Assembly (NCBI GenBank): GCA_017557405.1
Contig: JAFYYV010000006.1
Coordinates: 1-64,000 of the forward strand
Source: Prevotella sp.
GTDB lineage: Bacteria; Bacteroidota; Bacteroidia; Bacteroidales; Bacteroidaceae
Length of the DNA stretch: 64,000 nt
Direction of reading: 5' to 3'
Each line of letters opens with the position of its first letter. The first letter of the stretch is position 1. A model generated the notes under the pieces. It had not been told where the DNA came from and searched no databases. It was given only the letters and a program-made list of their open reading frames with translations. Positions 18,124-27,429 of the stretch are shown piece by piece. A program made the position numbers and the translations under genes.

Positions 18124-20640
18124 TTAAGCGTCAGCTGTCCTGAAGATGAGTCCATCGCCGAACGAATCGACAACGATGGGTTTGTCGCGTGAGACTTCCT
18201 CTGCCAGCAGCTTCTTCGAGAGCTCGTTGAGCAGGTGGGTCTGGATGGCGCGCTTCACGGGGCGTGCACCGAACTCGGGATCGTAGCCCACTTCGGCCAG
18301 ATAGTTGATGGCCTGCGGCGTCCAGTCGAGTTGGAACCCTTGCGTGAGGAGCATCTGCTGGACCTTCTTCATCTGCAGCGTCACGACGTCGGCAATCTGC
18401 TGCTGGGTGAGCTGCTGGAAGGTGATGATGTCGTCGATGCGGTTGAGGAACTCAGGTCGCATGATGGTGGAGAGTTGTTCGCGTCGGGCGTTGCTGGTCA
18501 TGATGATGATGGTGTTCTTGAAGTTGGCAGTACGACCTTTGTTGTCGGTCAGACGGCCGTCGTCGAGCACCTGCAACAGGATATTAAAGACGTCGGGGTG
18601 GGCTTTCTCTATCTCGTCGAAGAGGATGACGGAGTAGGGCTTGCGGCGCACGGCCTCGGTGAGCTGTCCGCCCTCGTCGTAGCCCACGTATCCCGGAGGC
18701 GCTCCGATGAGTCGCGAGACGGTGTGCTTCTCCTGATACTCGCTCATGTCGATGCGCGTCATCATTTGCTCGTCGTTGAAAAGATATTCAGCGAGTGCCT
18801 TGGCGAGCTCGGTCTTTCCGACACCCGTGGTGCCCAGGAAGATGAACGATGCGATGGGGCGCTTGGGATCTTGCAGGCCGGCACGTGAGCGACGCACGGC
18901 GTCGGAGACGGCACAGATGGCCTCGTCTTGCCCGATGACACGGCGGTGGAGTTCCTCTTCGAGATGGAGCAGTTTTTCTTTCTCGCTCTGCATCATTCGC
19001 GTGACGGGAATGCCCGTCCAACGCGACACCACCTCGGCGATGTCATCGGCTGTGACCTCTTCGCGCACGAGTCGGTTACTGTTTTGTCCATCGAGTTGAG
19101 CTTGGATGCTCTTGATGTCGTCCTCCAACGACTTCAGTTGTCCGTAACGAATCTCGGCTACGCGCTGGTAGTTACCCTCGCGCTCGGCTTGGTCGGCCTC
19201 GAAGCGCAGGCGTTCCATCTGTTGCTTGTTCAACTGGATCTTGTTCACCAGTTCGCGCTCGCCCTCCCATTTGGCGCGGAAGGCCGTCTCCTGTTCGCGC
19301 AGGGCGGCAATCTCCTTATCAAGTTGCTCGATCTTCGGCTGGTCGTTCTCGCGTCGGATGGCCTCGCGCTCAATCTCTAACTGTTTCAATTGGCGGGTGA
19401 TATCGTCGAGTTCCTCGGGCACTGAATCGCGCTCCATACGCAGTTTGGCGGCCGCCTCGTCCATCAGATCGATAGCCTTGTCGGGCAGGAATCGGTTGCT
19501 GATGTATCGCTCAGAGAGCTTCACGGCGGCGATACAGGCATCGTCCTGGATACGCACCTTATGGTGGTTCTCATAACGCTCTTTAAGGCCGCGCAGGATG
19601 GAGATGGCGCTCAACTCGTCGGGTTCGTCGACCATGACCGTCTGGAAACGTCGCTCGAGGGCCTTGTCCTTCTCGAAGTATTTCTGATACTCGTTCAACG
19701 TCGTGGCACCGATTGCGCGCAACTCACCGCGAGCTAAGGCTGGTTTTAGGATGTTTGCTGCGTCCATAGCTCCCTCGCCACCGCCGGCACCCACCAGCGT
19801 GTGAATCTCGTCGATGAAGAGGATGATATTGCCTTCGGAAGAGGTGACCTCCTTGACCACGCTCTTCAGTCGTTCCTCGAACTCGCCCTTGTATTTGGCG
19901 CCAGCCAACAAGGCTCCCATGTCGAGGGAGTAGAGTTGCTTGTTTTTCAGGTTCTCAGGTACATCCCCGCGCACGATACGCCCAGCCAGTCCTTCGACGA
20001 TGGCCGTTTTTCCGGTTCCAGGCTCACCGATGAGGATGGGGTTGTTTTTGGTACGTCGGGAGAGAATCTGGAGCACACGTCGAATCTCGTCGTCGCGTCC
20101 GATAACCGGGTCGAGTCGTCCGTTTCGGGCATCGTCCACTAGGTTCTTTGCATATTTCGAGAGGGCTTGGAAATTCTCGTCGCCACTCATCGACTGCACT
20201 TTCTGTCCTTGGCGTAGGGCATCGATGGCCTGTCGCATATCGCGCTCGGTGCAGCCAGCATCCTTTAGGATGCGACTGGCCGATGAGTTGCCGCCTAGCA
20301 TGGCGAGCATCAAGGGTTCGATGGAAACGAACTCGTCGCCCATCTTCTGCGAAATGTCGATGGCGCGTTGCAGCATCTGGGCCGTCTCATTGGAAAAATA
20401 GGGTTGTCCGCCTCCGCTGATGCGGGGCAGATGAGCCATCTCACTCTCCACGAGTGTCTCAATTTGGTTGGCGTTGACGCCTAATTTCTGGAAAAGATAG
20501 GACGTCACATCGCGTCCTTTCTCAAGTATTCCCGCCAGCAGATGAATGGGTTCCACGCTCTGCTGACCGCCCGCCTGAGCCTTGTTGACGGCAGTCTGTA
20601 CGGCTTCTTGGGCTTTGATGGTGAATTTGTCGAATGTCAT
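18124..20640 (-). CDS. clpB: ClpB disaggregase (Hsp100 AAA+ ATPase)
   Basis: 838 residues from the ATG at 20640. The open frame extends 24 codons upstream, but [14 protein letters not shown] is the normal ClpB beginning, and a strong AGGAGG site precedes it. In order: the N-terminal Clp repeat domain, NBD1 with GEPGTGKT near residue 200, the coiled-coil middle domain (about 390-520), and NBD2 with GTTGVGKT near 600 plus EFLNRID. ClpB rescues aggregated proteins with DnaK in the cytoplasm. One oddity: between the NBD2 sensor (IIIMTSN) and RPEFLNRID only about ten residues ([10 protein letters not shown]) are present. Most ClpB proteins have roughly thirty or more there, so this copy looks internally shortened. 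Confidence 0.95.
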   Translation of the reverse strand: MTFDKFTIKAQEAVQTAVNKAQAGGQQSVEPIHLLAGILEKGRDVTSYLFQKLGVNANQIETLVESEMAHLPRISGGGQPYFSNETAQMLQRAIDISQKMGDEFVSIEPLMLAMLGGNSSASRILKDAGCTERDMRQAIDALRQGQKVQSMSGDENFQALSKYAKNLVDDARNGRLDPVIGRDDEIRRVLQILSRRTKNNPILIGEPGTGKTAIVEGLAGRIVRGDVPENLKNKQLYSLDMGALLAGAKYKGEFEERLKSVVKEVTSSEGNIILFIDEIHTLVGAGGGEGAMDAANILKPALARGELRAIGATTLNEYQKYFEKDKALERRFQTVMVDEPDELSAISILRGLKERYENHHKVRIQDDACIAAVKLSERYISNRFLPDKAIDLMDEAAAKLRMERDSVPEELDDITRQLKQLEIEREAIRRENDQPKIEQLDKEIAALREQETAFRAKWEGERELVNKIQLNKQQMERLRFEADQAEREGNYQRVAEIRYGQLKSLEDDIKSIQAQLDGQNSNRLVREEVTADDIAEVVSRWTGIPVTRMMQSEKEKLLHLEEELHRRVIGQDEAICAVSDAVRRSRAGLQDPKRPIASFIFLGTTGVGKTELAKALAEYLFNDEQMMTRIDMSEYQEKHTVSRLIGAPPGYVGYDEGGQLTEAVRRKPYSVILFDEIEKAHPDVFNILLQVLDDGRLTDNKGRTANFKNTIIIMTSNARREQLSTIMRPEFLNRIDDIITFQQLTQQQIADVVTLQMKKVQQMLLTQGFQLDWTPQAINYLAEVGYDPEFGARPVKRAIQTHLLNELSKKLLAEEVSRDKPIVVDSFGDGLIFRTADA

Positions 20641-20649
20641 AATGGTTTT

Positions 20650-20655
20650 CCTCCT
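20650..20655 (-). promoter_or_regulatory. Shine-Dalgarno site of clpB
   Basis: The minus strand reads AAAAGGAGGAAAACC nine bases before the ATG at 20640. Such a perfect AGGAGG is unusual in this window, and it fixes the clpB start. Confidence 0.75.
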
Positions 20656-20766
20656 TTTATTATATGATTTTGTTTTTTTATCTTCAGATGGTTTCCATTT
20701 TCTTTTCTTCAAACTCCATGCCCATCAAGGGAATGCGACAAAGTGGCTTGCGTTTCTGCCAAGTTG

Positions 20767-21477
20767 TCAATTTAGTTTGAACCTCATTCCATCCCAAACC
20801 AACTGCTTCGTGGTTCTGCGTTTGGGGTGATGGATATGCACGATGATGTTTTTGCCTTGGCGAGGCAGCGAATAGCCCAACGCGGGCATTTCATCGTCTT
20901 CATACTTGCGTTCGATGTAGGCGCCGACCTCCTCCTCGTTCACACGCGTCATTGTGTGGAGGTCGTTGTCGTAGATGAAGAACTGGATGCCGTCGTATTG
21001 CCCATTCTGATAGATGCGATTGTATTGACTGTTGAGGGCAACGGCGAAGAGCTTGTGCTTGCCGTCGGCGCAATTCCAGAAACACATTTGTAGGTCGGCC
21101 CTCAAATCACTGGCATCGTCCCCCATGTCTTCATACGCCTCTAAATAGTTGAGGTCCCAGCGCATGAAACCGTTACTCGTGTCGACGACGAGTTTCGAGC
21201 CTTTCGTTTGTGGCTTCCCCTTCAGATGGCGTTGCCAGGCGTTGTAGGCGTCGCCCCACACTTCGGGCCATGCATCGTCCTCGTCGCTAGTGAAGAAGGC
21301 TGTCGCGAACTCGCTGATGGTGGGCGCCGTGCCCTTGAACTTCACTTCCTGCGACGTCTCGTCGGGCAGGATGTCTTTGGGGTAGGGCTTTTGCGCCCAA
21401 GTGCCTAAGCAGCAGAGACATAGCGTCGCCAGGAGGCACATGAGTCGTCTTGTGGTTGTTCTCATTTGCATGTTCAT
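20767..21477 (-). CDS. Secreted protein of unknown function
   Basis: 236 residues (232 if Met5 is used). A signal peptide (RRLMCLLATLCLCCLGTWAQ) is followed by a globular region with KFKGTAPTISEFATAFF near residue 50 and a repeated Trp/Tyr-rich beta pattern ending in QLVWDGMRFKLN. No enzymatic motif is seen. It lies 25 bases downstream of the GH94 gene on the same strand, so co-transcription is likely. Similar small exported proteins occur in Bacteroidales, but I cannot name the family. Confidence 0.7.
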   Translation of the reverse strand: MNMQMRTTTRRLMCLLATLCLCCLGTWAQKPYPKDILPDETSQEVKFKGTAPTISEFATAFFTSDEDDAWPEVWGDAYNAWQRHLKGKPQTKGSKLVVDTSNGFMRWDLNYLEAYEDMGDDASDLRADLQMCFWNCADGKHKLFAVALNSQYNRIYQNGQYDGIQFFIYDNDLHTMTRVNEEEVGAYIERKYEDDEMPALGYSLPRQGKNIIVHIHHPKRRTTKQLVWDGMRFKLN

Positions 21478-21502
21478 TAGTTGTTATAGGTTTGACCTGT
21501 CG

Positions 21503-24061
21503 TCATTCGCCCATGACCACCTCAACCTTGTGCTGGCCATCGCTGAAAGGAACAATCTGGCCATCGAGAGGCTGGCTGTCGAGGGTGATGCTCTTCACGC
21601 CCTTGCTGACGCCTTGCGGATTGAGCACGTGGATTTCGTAGTCGGCACCACGAAAACGGCGACGAACGGTGTATTCCTTGGCGGTGCTGGGCAGACAGGG
21701 GTCGATGAAGAGGCCGTCGTAGTCGGGCTTGATGCCGAGAATGAACTCCGAAACGGTGTACCACATCCAAGCCGCCGTGCCCGTGAGCCACGAGTTCTTT
21801 CCTTCGCCTGGGCGAGCGGCGTCCTTGCCGGCCACCATCTGGCAGTTCACGTAAGGCTCCACCTTGTGCAAGGTCTGACGGTCTTCCTCCACATACGAGG
21901 GCAGAATCTTCGCATAGTGGGCCCAAGCGTCGTCGCCACGTCCGGCAACGGTCTCGCCGATGATGACCCACGGATTGTTGTGGCAGAAGATGCCAGCGTT
22001 CTCCTTGTAGCCAGCGGGATAGCTCGAAATCTCGCCCATCTCCACGTGGTAGGTGGTGAAGGCTGGGTTGTTGAGCACGATGCCGTGTTCGCAGTCGAGG
22101 CGCTCCTTCACCGAGTCGAGGGCTTTTGCGACAAGTCCCTCTTCCAGTCCGATGCCCGCCATGGTGCACCATCCTTGGCTCTCGATGAAAATCTTTCCTT
22201 CCTCGTTCTCGTTCGAACCAATCTTGTTGCCGAAGAAATCGTAGGCACGCAGGAACCACTCGCCGTCCCAACCGTTCTTCTTCACGGTCTCGGTCATCTC
22301 GTCGGCAGCCTTCTGCATTCGCTGGGCCTCCTCCTCATAAGAAGAAGGATGAGGGATGAGGGATGAGGGTTTGTTAGCATTCACGCTTTCATCTTTCATC
22401 CTTATTCTTTCATCCATCTTTCTGCATAGCTGAACATAGTCCTTGGCGGTGACGACGAAAAGACCGGCAATCATGAGCGACTCGGCCTTCGAGCCCTCGC
22501 TCTTGTTCTCGGTGGTCTGGAAGCTCTCGTTGGGGTCCCACGAGAAGCAGTTCAGGTTGAGGCAGTCGTTCCAGTCGGCGCGTCCGATGAGTGGCAATCC
22601 GTGAGGACCGAGGTTCTCAATGACATGGTTGAGCGACATGCGCAGATGCTCGAAGAGCGTCACCTCGGTGCCAGGCTGGTTGTCGAAAGGCACCATCTCG
22701 TCGAGGATGGAGAAGTCACCCGTCTCCTTGATGTAGGCAATGGTGCCGAAGATGAGCCAGCATGGGTCGTCGTTGAATCCGCCACCGATATCGTTGTTTC
22801 CACGCTTCGTGAGGGGTTGGTATTGGTGGTAGCAGCCACCGTCGGGGAACTGTGTCGAAGCAATGTCGATGATGCGTTGTCGGGCACGCTCGGGAATCTG
22901 ATGGACGAAGCCCACGAGGTCTTGGTTGCTGTCGCGGAAGCCCATGCCACGCCCGATGCCACTCTCGAAGAACGAAGCCGAACGGCTCATGCAGAACGTC
23001 ACCATGCATTGGTATTGATTCCAAATGTTCACCATGCGGTCGAGCTTCGCGTTGCCCGTCTCCACCTGGTAGATGTTGAGCAGTCGGTCCCAATACTCGC
23101 ACAGTTCCTTGAACGCTGCGTCCACCTTCTCGGTGGTGTCGAAGCGGGCGATGGTCTCCTTTGCCTTCTTCTTGTTCACAAACGTGCGGTCGAGGGCGCC
23201 CAATGAGGAGAGAATGGCCTTGGAGGGGCTTTCGTATTTCTCCTCCTGCTTGTTCTCCACATAGCCCAGCACGAAGACGAAGTCCTTCTTCTCACCAGGT
23301 TGCAACTCCACCTCGATGTAGTGCGAGGCGATGGGGCTCCAGCCGTGCGCCACCGAGTTTTTCGGCTTTCCAGCCATCACGCAGTCGGGATTGGCAAACT
23401 CGTTGTAGAGGCCGATGAACGACTCGCGGTCGGTGTCGAAGCCTTGGATGGGCGTGTTCACCGAGTAGTAGGCGTAGTGGTTGCGACGCTCCTTATATTC
23501 CGTCTTGTGGTAGATGACGCTTCCATCGATTTCCACCTCACCCGTCGAGAAATTGCGTTGGAAGTTCTCCATGTCGGTGGCGGCATTCCATAGGCACCAC
23601 TCTTGGAACGAGAACAGCTTCAGGTGTTTCACTTCCTTCGACAGGTTGGTCAGCGTCAGCTTTTGTACTTCCGCCCACGTCTTCAGGGGAACGAAGAACA
23701 GCACCGATGCCTCCACGTCGTTCTTCCGGCCCGTGATGCGGGTGTAGTTCATGCCATGTCGGCACTCGTAGAAGTCGAGCGGCGTCTTGCATGGTTTCCA
23801 GCCGGGTGACCAGATGGTTCCTTCTTCTACTATATAAAAATACCTCCCACCATTGTCCATCGGCACTCCATTGTAGCGGTAGCGCGTGATGCGGCGGAAC
23901 TTCGCGTCCTTGTAGAACGAGTAGCCGCCAGCGGTGTTTGAAATCAAAGAGAAGAAATCCTCGTTGCCAAGATAGTTGATCCACGGCCACGGTGTCTGTG
24001 GATCGGTAATGACGTATTCACGGTGTTGGTCGTCGAAATGACCGTACTTCTTGTTTTCCAT
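21503..24061 (-). CDS. GH94 cellobiose/cellodextrin-type phosphorylase
   Basis: 852 residues, no signal peptide, cytoplasmic. The N-terminal lead [27 protein letters not shown] is characteristic of GH94 (quoted parts: [13 protein letters not shown] and [14 protein letters not shown]). The catalytic (alpha/alpha)6 barrel contains RADWNDCLN (Asp496, Asp499), where the family's general acid lies, and [10 protein letters not shown]. The reaction is phosphorolysis of a beta-linked disaccharide such as cellobiose to a sugar 1-phosphate; chitobiose or laminaribiose specificity cannot be excluded. Residues about 555-580 ([21 protein letters not shown], given as [10 protein letters not shown] and [11 protein letters not shown]) are encoded by GATGAGGG-type repeats and look inserted. 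A -7 box (TATCTTTG, 24131-24138) lies 69 bases upstream. Confidence 0.92.
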   Translation of the reverse strand: MENKKYGHFDDQHREYVITDPQTPWPWINYLGNEDFFSLISNTAGGYSFYKDAKFRRITRYRYNGVPMDNGGRYFYIVEEGTIWSPGWKPCKTPLDFYECRHGMNYTRITGRKNDVEASVLFFVPLKTWAEVQKLTLTNLSKEVKHLKLFSFQEWCLWNAATDMENFQRNFSTGEVEIDGSVIYHKTEYKERRNHYAYYSVNTPIQGFDTDRESFIGLYNEFANPDCVMAGKPKNSVAHGWSPIASHYIEVELQPGEKKDFVFVLGYVENKQEEKYESPSKAILSSLGALDRTFVNKKKAKETIARFDTTEKVDAAFKELCEYWDRLLNIYQVETGNAKLDRMVNIWNQYQCMVTFCMSRSASFFESGIGRGMGFRDSNQDLVGFVHQIPERARQRIIDIASTQFPDGGCYHQYQPLTKRGNNDIGGGFNDDPCWLIFGTIAYIKETGDFSILDEMVPFDNQPGTEVTLFEHLRMSLNHVIENLGPHGLPLIGRADWNDCLNLNCFSWDPNESFQTTENKSEGSKAESLMIAGLFVVTAKDYVQLCRKMDERIRMKDESVNANKPSSLIPHPSSYEEEAQRMQKAADEMTETVKKNGWDGEWFLRAYDFFGNKIGSNENEEGKIFIESQGWCTMAGIGLEEGLVAKALDSVKERLDCEHGIVLNNPAFTTYHVEMGEISSYPAGYKENAGIFCHNNPWVIIGETVAGRGDDAWAHYAKILPSYVEEDRQTLHKVEPYVNCQMVAGKDAARPGEGKNSWLTGTAAWMWYTVSEFILGIKPDYDGLFIDPCLPSTAKEYTVRRRFRGADYEIHVLNPQGVSKGVKSITLDSQPLDGQIVPFSDGQHKVEVVMGE
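22341..22421. repeat. In-frame low-complexity repeat inside the GH94 gene
   Basis: Three tandem GATGAGGG units are followed by CTTTCATC-type units. All are read in frame as a hydrophilic Ser/Pro-rich stretch between otherwise conserved GH94 helices. Confidence 0.65.
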
Positions 24062-24130
24062 TTTATTGAATTTTTTATTGTTTTTGAATATTCAATTTGC
24101 ACCAACGAAATCGAAGTTGGATGTTTTGTG

Positions 24131-24138
24131 CAAAGATA
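24131..24138 (-). promoter_or_regulatory. -7 promoter box of the GH94 gene
   Basis: The minus strand reads TATCTTTG, matching TAnnTTTG, 69 bases before the GH94 ATG. No convincing -33 TTTG is seen at the usual spacing. Confidence 0.5.
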
Positions 24139-24199
24139 GCAAAAAATCTCCATTCATGGATAACTAGAAAAGAAAAAGTAAAAGAAAAACATAAAGGAA

Positions 24200-24229
24200 A
24201 CGGAAGTCGTTGATGGCAACAACTTCCGT
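24200..24229 (-). terminator. Terminator hairpin after the DUF4870-like gene
   Basis: ACGGAAGT and ACTTCCGT pair, extended by inner CGTTG/CAAC pairing. T-rich sequence follows on the minus strand. It lies about 38 bases past the stop at 24268. Confidence 0.55.
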
Positions 24230-24267
24230 GAATGTTCGCTTTTCGCGTATTTGTCCGTGTAAATAGC

Positions 24268-24675
24268 TTATTTCAAAATGCGATACTTGCCGACGAGAGG
24301 CAGTTCCTTTGCACGTCCCTTGACAACATTGACAATGCCAATGATGGCCAAGATCAATAATGCCACTTCGATAATCCACAGGAAGATGCCCACGAGGGCT
24401 GCCAACTTCCACGAAATGGCCAACAGGATGCGGCAAATGAGGTAGAGGATGATACCGCAAATGCACAGGATGAGGCCTTGGTTGGTGTGGAAACGGGCGA
24501 ATTTCGACTCTTTGGCGGCAAAGAGGGGAATGAGTACGAGAATGCCGAGGTAGGCAAGGATGCCCATCAGCTTGTTCTTTTCGATGTCTTGCGGATCGTG
24601 TTCGTTGGTGGTGTCCGCGGTGTCGTTGAGCGCTTGGATCTTCTCTTCCAGGCTTTCTTGATTGTTGTTGTCCAT
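24268..24675 (-). CDS. Small membrane protein, DUF4870/Tic20-like
   Basis: 135 residues. An acidic cytoplasmic N-terminus (about 35 residues) precedes ENKLMGILAYLGILVLIPL-type sequence, then AKESKFARFHTNQGL, and three further hydrophobic segments ending in a basic tail. The first helix plus the FARFHTNQG loop is typical of the DUF4870/Tic20-related membrane family. Function is unknown in bacteria. It sits between the GH94 and GH51 genes, with its own terminator. Confidence 0.75.
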   Translation of the reverse strand: MDNNNQESLEEKIQALNDTADTTNEHDPQDIEKNKLMGILAYLGILVLIPLFAAKESKFARFHTNQGLILCICGIILYLICRILLAISWKLAALVGIFLWIIEVALLILAIIGIVNVVKGRAKELPLVGKYRILK

Positions 24676-24723
24676 AATGTTAATTGTTTAGGTGAATATA
24701 AAAATGATTAATAGCTCCGGGGT

Positions 24724-27354
24724 TTATCGAACGATGTATTTCCGACCTTTGACCACTTGGATGGCGGACGTCGGATGTCGAGGATTGCTACGCCGTCCTT
24801 GCAGGTCGTAGGTTCGTGGGGTGTTGGGTGATGGCTGTTGGGTGTTGAAGGTGGGTTGCTGGATGTCGGCAGAGGAACCCATGGCGACCTCGATGGTGTA
24901 GATGCTGAGCGAGTAGGGTGGCACCTCCAAACTGAAGTTGGACTCGTCACCCTCGAGCGTGACGTCTTCCATGCCCGATGGCTTCACACGCTCGGGCTGT
25001 GACATCGTGTTTTCGATGGTTCCGCTGCTGGCAGTCAACGAGTTGACGGTGGCACGACCAGTCGTCGTCATGTTCTGCAGGTGCACCTCGAGCTGCTGGC
25101 TTTGCGAGTTCGGATTCACGAGTTTCACAATCAGTTGGTTTTCGTCTTCATTGAGTTGGACGCTCTGATAGACGGCTTGCGAGACGGGCAGGTTGACATC
25201 GTGGACGAGTTGTCCATCCATGAAGCAACGCACACGAGGACCTCTCACTTCGACGCGCAGGTCGTACCACTTTCCAGTCTCGATGGTGCCATTGGCAGTT
25301 GTCAAGGCTTGTTTCGTTCCGTCTTTGCACACTTCGATGCCATGTTTCGTGTTCTCCCATCCACCGATGTTCCACCAGGCGTAGTTCTCGCTGTCGGTGT
25401 AGTTGAAGATAATGAGGAATCCTTCGTTTCCACTATCCTTTCGTGCCCGTACCGTGAGGTCGAAGTCCTCGTCTGTGATGACGGTCTTGTTGATGGCGGT
25501 GCAGTTGTCGGCTAAACGCGATTGCTTGAGCATTCCACTTGTGAGAAGCCAAAGCCCGGTGCCCTTTGTCCATCCGGACAAGTTGCCCGAGAAGTCGTCG
25601 GCAACGAGTTGTTCGCCCGTAGGCTTGCTGACGGCGAAGTCGTCGAACGTGGCCATTGTGCTCCACGAACCGATTCCTGTCCTTGTCGACTTGTTCAAAG
25701 CGTTTCCCGTTTCCGTCCATACGAGGTTCTGGAATCCCACGTTGGTGGCCATCATCTGTTGCACATGGTAGGAAGGGGTGACAAACGTACTGTGGCAGTT
25801 GAAATGAATCATATCGTAGGGCCATCGTGGGTCGCTCTCGTGCGTGAAGATAGGGGCAAAAGATGCCATGCGACAGACATCGCTGTTGCGCTCCATGCCG
25901 AGCATATAGACGGCCTCGCCAAGGGCGCTGTTCATGTTTCCATACTGCCCGTAGGTACCACTCTCGTTGGCGGCGTACTCTCCGTTGTAGATGCCGATGT
26001 CGCGGCTGTAGTTGTCGTATTTCCGATAGTTGTTGAGCATCCACGTGTAACTGCGATAGTAATGCTCATCGACCATCTCAACGGGGTACTTGTTCCGCCA
26101 CGAAGGATTGTCGGTACCCCACGCCTCCACGTTTCCGATGGTAATGATGTCGAGGTATTTCTCCTTGATGGCCGTATAGAACTTGTTGTAGCGCTCGGCA
26201 TATTGCTGGCTTTGTTGTGCCTCTCGGGCTTGGTAGTTCTCGTTGCCAATCTCGATGAATCGCAGGTTGTAGGGTGCTGCATGCCCGTTTGCGATACGTT
26301 TCTTGCCCCAAGTGGTCGATGCGTCGCCATTGGCGTATTCTATGGCATCGAGGGTGTTTTGCACGAGCGTGTCAACATCGGCCAAAGGTACGGTGTAATC
26401 GTGGCCAAGTCCCACGTTCACCACGAACATCGGTGCGGCATTGAGGTCCTCACATAGTTGCAGGTATTCATCGAATCCCAGTCCGTCGCTCGACCGATAA
26501 CCCCAGTTCACGTTCTGGTGTCCGTTGCGGCATTCAATGGGACCGATGGTGTTTTTCCATCGGAAAGCGTTCTCCAATGCATCGGTGCCTTCCACATAGC
26601 AACCGCCAGGGAAGCGCAGAAACGTAGGATGCAGGTCGGCCAACAGTTGGGCGAGGTCGCGGCGCATGCCGTTCTTTCGTCCTTTCCATGTGTAGGGGAA
26701 GAGCGACACGACATCTACCAATAACTGCCCGTTGTTGGAGGTCAGCAAGGCGAAACGGCCTCGTGTCACGCTCGACGTGGCGCGAATGGTGGCTGTGAGA
26801 TGTGTCCATTGTCCGACGGGAATCTCGCCTTCGATGGTTGTTTCGCCATAGATGGTTTGCGCATCTGTGCTTTGCAGTTGTGCGACAAGCGTTCCCGTAT
26901 AGCCTTCGTTTAGGGCTTTCACCCATAACGAGAGGGTATAGGTGGAGTCGGCATCAAAACGCATGCTCCAGAATCCTCTGTTGACGACGCCTTGCATCTG
27001 TGAGGGCGAGGCATTGGTGGTGGTCAACAGCATGGCATGTTGCTGGAAGTCGTTCAACAGGTCGTTGGTCACTATCTGTGCGGTGGCGCCATTCACCGTG
27101 GTCCAATACTCAGGGACGGTTTGCTCCGTTGGGTCGATATTGTCTTCAAACGAACGATTGCGAATCAGTTCGGCATAGAGGCCGCCATCGCCGGCATGAT
27201 TAATCTCCTCGAAAAACAATCCATATTGCCAAGGACTGGTGAGCGGTCCTCGTTGTTGTGCATCGATGTTCATGACGACTTGCGCCTGCACGTGAAGTGT
27301 TGCCACGAAGGTTATCATGGCAATCAGTAGTTTGAATTGTGTTGGTTTCGTCAT
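24724..27354 (-). CDS. Secreted GH51 alpha-L-arabinofuranosidase
   Basis: 876 residues from 27354. An earlier ATG at 27387 would lie upstream of the -7 box, so the later start is preferred. It has a signal peptide (ending VQAQ). An N-terminal carbohydrate-binding-like beta domain (about 75-230) precedes the GH51 barrel. The acid/base is Glu372 in EIGNENYQ and the likely nucleophile is Glu459 in YNGEYAAN. Residues about 590-720 form an extra laminin-G-like domain after FDDFAVSKP. The end TYDLQGRR...VVKGRKYIVR is a Prevotella sorting tail, preceded by a repeat-encoded linker (FNTQQPSPNTPR). It removes arabinose side chains from arabinoxylan or arabinan outside the cell. Confidence 0.92.
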   Translation of the reverse strand: MTKPTQFKLLIAMITFVATLHVQAQVVMNIDAQQRGPLTSPWQYGLFFEEINHAGDGGLYAELIRNRSFEDNIDPTEQTVPEYWTTVNGATAQIVTNDLLNDFQQHAMLLTTTNASPSQMQGVVNRGFWSMRFDADSTYTLSLWVKALNEGYTGTLVAQLQSTDAQTIYGETTIEGEIPVGQWTHLTATIRATSSVTRGRFALLTSNNGQLLVDVVSLFPYTWKGRKNGMRRDLAQLLADLHPTFLRFPGGCYVEGTDALENAFRWKNTIGPIECRNGHQNVNWGYRSSDGLGFDEYLQLCEDLNAAPMFVVNVGLGHDYTVPLADVDTLVQNTLDAIEYANGDASTTWGKKRIANGHAAPYNLRFIEIGNENYQAREAQQSQQYAERYNKFYTAIKEKYLDIITIGNVEAWGTDNPSWRNKYPVEMVDEHYYRSYTWMLNNYRKYDNYSRDIGIYNGEYAANESGTYGQYGNMNSALGEAVYMLGMERNSDVCRMASFAPIFTHESDPRWPYDMIHFNCHSTFVTPSYHVQQMMATNVGFQNLVWTETGNALNKSTRTGIGSWSTMATFDDFAVSKPTGEQLVADDFSGNLSGWTKGTGLWLLTSGMLKQSRLADNCTAINKTVITDEDFDLTVRARKDSGNEGFLIIFNYTDSENYAWWNIGGWENTKHGIEVCKDGTKQALTTANGTIETGKWYDLRVEVRGPRVRCFMDGQLVHDVNLPVSQAVYQSVQLNEDENQLIVKLVNPNSQSQQLEVHLQNMTTTGRATVNSLTASSGTIENTMSQPERVKPSGMEDVTLEGDESNFSLEVPPYSLSIYTIEVAMGSSADIQQPTFNTQQPSPNTPRTYDLQGRRSNPRHPTSAIQVVKGRKYIVR
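24818..24860. repeat. CACCCAACA-type repeat inside the GH51 gene
   Basis: A GGTGTTGGGTGATGGCTG-type run is read in frame on the minus strand as FNTQQPSPNTP. Similar runs are at 29587-29622, 32020-32038 and, as short stubs, 28601-28610 and 41872-41884. Confidence 0.6.
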
Positions 27355-27374
27355 GGCTCGAATGCTATTTTGGG

Positions 27375-27382
27375 CAAAGATA
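27375..27382 (-). promoter_or_regulatory. -7 promoter box of the GH51 gene
   Basis: TATCTTTG on the minus strand, 20 bases before the ATG at 27354. No clear -33 TTTG is found. Confidence 0.5.
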
Positions 27383-27429
27383 ATCAAAAATCTTGAATAA
27401 ACCCATAAAATGATGTGAATAAGTTAATT

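Noticed and set aside
20640-20712. 24-codon N-terminal extension of ClpB
   Set aside because: Lys/Arg-rich lead absent from ClpB proteins, and it would place the strong AGGAGG site inside the gene.
25522-26457. Plus-strand open frame (311 codons) opposite the GH51 gene
   Set aside because: Shadow of the catalytic barrel, whose motifs are clear on the minus strand.
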